A stretch of 64,000 nt of DNA from Klebsiella pneumoniae. GTDB taxonomy: Bacteria; Pseudomonadota; Gammaproteobacteria; Ga0077536. The stretch lies in the NCBI GenBank assembly GCA_945862315.1, contig CAMAXW010000002.1, forward strand, positions 62,001-126,000. The letters are read 5' to 3'. The position numbers and the translations under genes were made by a program. The notes beneath the pieces were generated by a model. It was given only the letters and a program-made list of their open reading frames with translations. It was not told the DNA's origin and made no database searches. Positions 63,428 to 64,000 of this stretch are shown here, one piece after another (position 1 is the first letter of the stretch; the number at the start of each line of letters is the position of its first letter).

Positions 63428-64000
63428 ATGTACACCGTAGCCGCCGATCGCATTGCTAAACTTGCGCGCGCTGGGCTGGCCTCACGGCTACGCACCGGCA
63501 AGCGCGGCATCGAGAAAGAAAGCCTGCGAATAGGCCGCGATGGTGCCATTGCACAAACGGCCCACCCCACAGCCTGGGGCTCAGCGCTGACGCACCCCTA
63601 CATCACCACGGATTACTCCGAAGCGCTGACCGAATTCATCACCCCACCCTTCGATCGCACCGAGGAAGTGACGCGCTTTCTCCACGAAATCCACCAGTTC
63701 ACCCATCAGACGCTGACCAACGAGGAACTGCTGTGGTGTACCAGCATGCCGTGTGCGCTGAAGGACGATAAAACCCTGCCCATCGCCCGCTACGGCACTT
63801 CCAACATTGGCCGCATGAAACATGTTTACCGGGTGGGCTTGGACTATCGCTACGGGCGGCGCATGCAGGCCATCGCGGGTGTCCATTTCAATTATTCGCT
63901 GCCGCTCGATTTCTGGCCCGGCTATCGTCAGGTGCTGGGTAGCGATGCGCCGATCCGCGAGTTTATGGATACCCACTATTTTGGGCTGATCCGTAATTTT
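63428..64000 (+). CDS. gshA: glutamate--cysteine ligase, partial (right edge)
   Basis: The first 191 codons of a proteobacterial-type glutamate-cysteine ligase, the first enzyme of glutathione synthesis. Seen: GKRGIEKESLRIGRDG, TTDYSEALTEFITPPF, the LWCTSMPCALKDD segment, IARYGTSNIGRMKHVYRVGLDYRYGRRMQAIAGVHFNYSLP and the truncated end GLIRNF. GAGG lies 6 nt before the ATG. The reading frame runs off the window, so the C-terminal part is missing here. It is divergent from the biotin carboxylase gene. Confidence 0.97.
   Translation, partial: MYTVAADRIAKLARAGLASRLRTGKRGIEKESLRIGRDGAIAQTAHPTAWGSALTHPYITTDYSEALTEFITPPFDRTEEVTRFLHEIHQFTHQTLTNEELLWCTSMPCALKDDKTLPIARYGTSNIGRMKHVYRVGLDYRYGRRMQAIAGVHFNYSLPLDFWPGYRQVLGSDAPIREFMDTHYFGLIRNF

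Overview
The window is a high-GC (above 60% by eye), densely coded chromosomal segment from a gammaproteobacterium-like organism. The lineage call rests on an RlmL/RlmK fusion, a YihE/SrkA kinase, a YbiT-type ABC-F protein, an Aas-type acyltransferase/ligase, proteobacterial GshA (cut by the right edge), YajQ, DUF465 and CPXCG proteins. Many acyl-CoA dehydrogenases, short-chain dehydrogenases (SDRs), a Baeyer-Villiger-type monooxygenase and a phenylacetate module suggest an aerobic heterotroph that breaks down aromatic, alicyclic or lipid-like compounds. I see no rRNA, tRNA, CRISPR array, insertion sequence or prophage.

Layout. 0-4 kb: a CmcJ/NvfI-family oxidoreductase, an SDR, and a two-gene operon encoding a thioredoxin-fold protein followed by a UGSC-family selenoprotein whose reading frame crosses an in-frame TGA at 2217-2219. 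4-12 kb: rlmKL, then a catabolic run on the minus strand (acyl-CoA dehydrogenase, APH-type kinase, SDR, flavin monooxygenase). 12-20 kb: HMCES/YedK, a MepK-like Tat-exported protein, an L,D-transpeptidase, a 1153-residue LplT-PlsC-AMP-ligase fusion and rluF. 20-25.5 kb: paaI-paaK-paaABCDE, the upper phenylacetyl-CoA pathway only. 25.6-42 kb: srkA, membrane and lipoprotein genes, an acyl-CoA dehydrogenase, a DEAD-box helicase with an octapeptide-repeat linker, an epimerase/SDR pair, an SPFH/NfeD pair, a second APH kinase, an M16 protease and a HAD phosphatase. 42-51 kb: small proteobacterial families, a cNMP-binding/rhodanese fusion, a MoxR-VWA pair with a TIGR03790 protein, trpE and a TIGR02466 oxygenase. 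51-64 kb: SDR, CocE/NonD hydrolase, LLM flavoprotein, OsmC, ABC-F, a second CmcJ/NvfI paralogue, an alpha/beta hydrolase, a GFA protein, a four-gene biotin-dependent carboxylase operon and gshA.

The strongest unusual signal is the selenoprotein. The minus-strand frame continues through TGA as Sec-Gly-Ser-Cys (residues 93-96) for 80 more codons, with a perfect hairpin (2197-2211) just after the TGA. It is translationally coupled (ATGA overlap) to a CPTC thioredoxin-fold protein. An ordinary gene caller would split it into two meaningless fragments. Other items worth checking are the split ACAD10/11-like kinase plus dehydrogenase pair, the carboxylase operon lacking pxpA, two CmcJ/NvfI paralogues, and several long hairpins between convergent genes.
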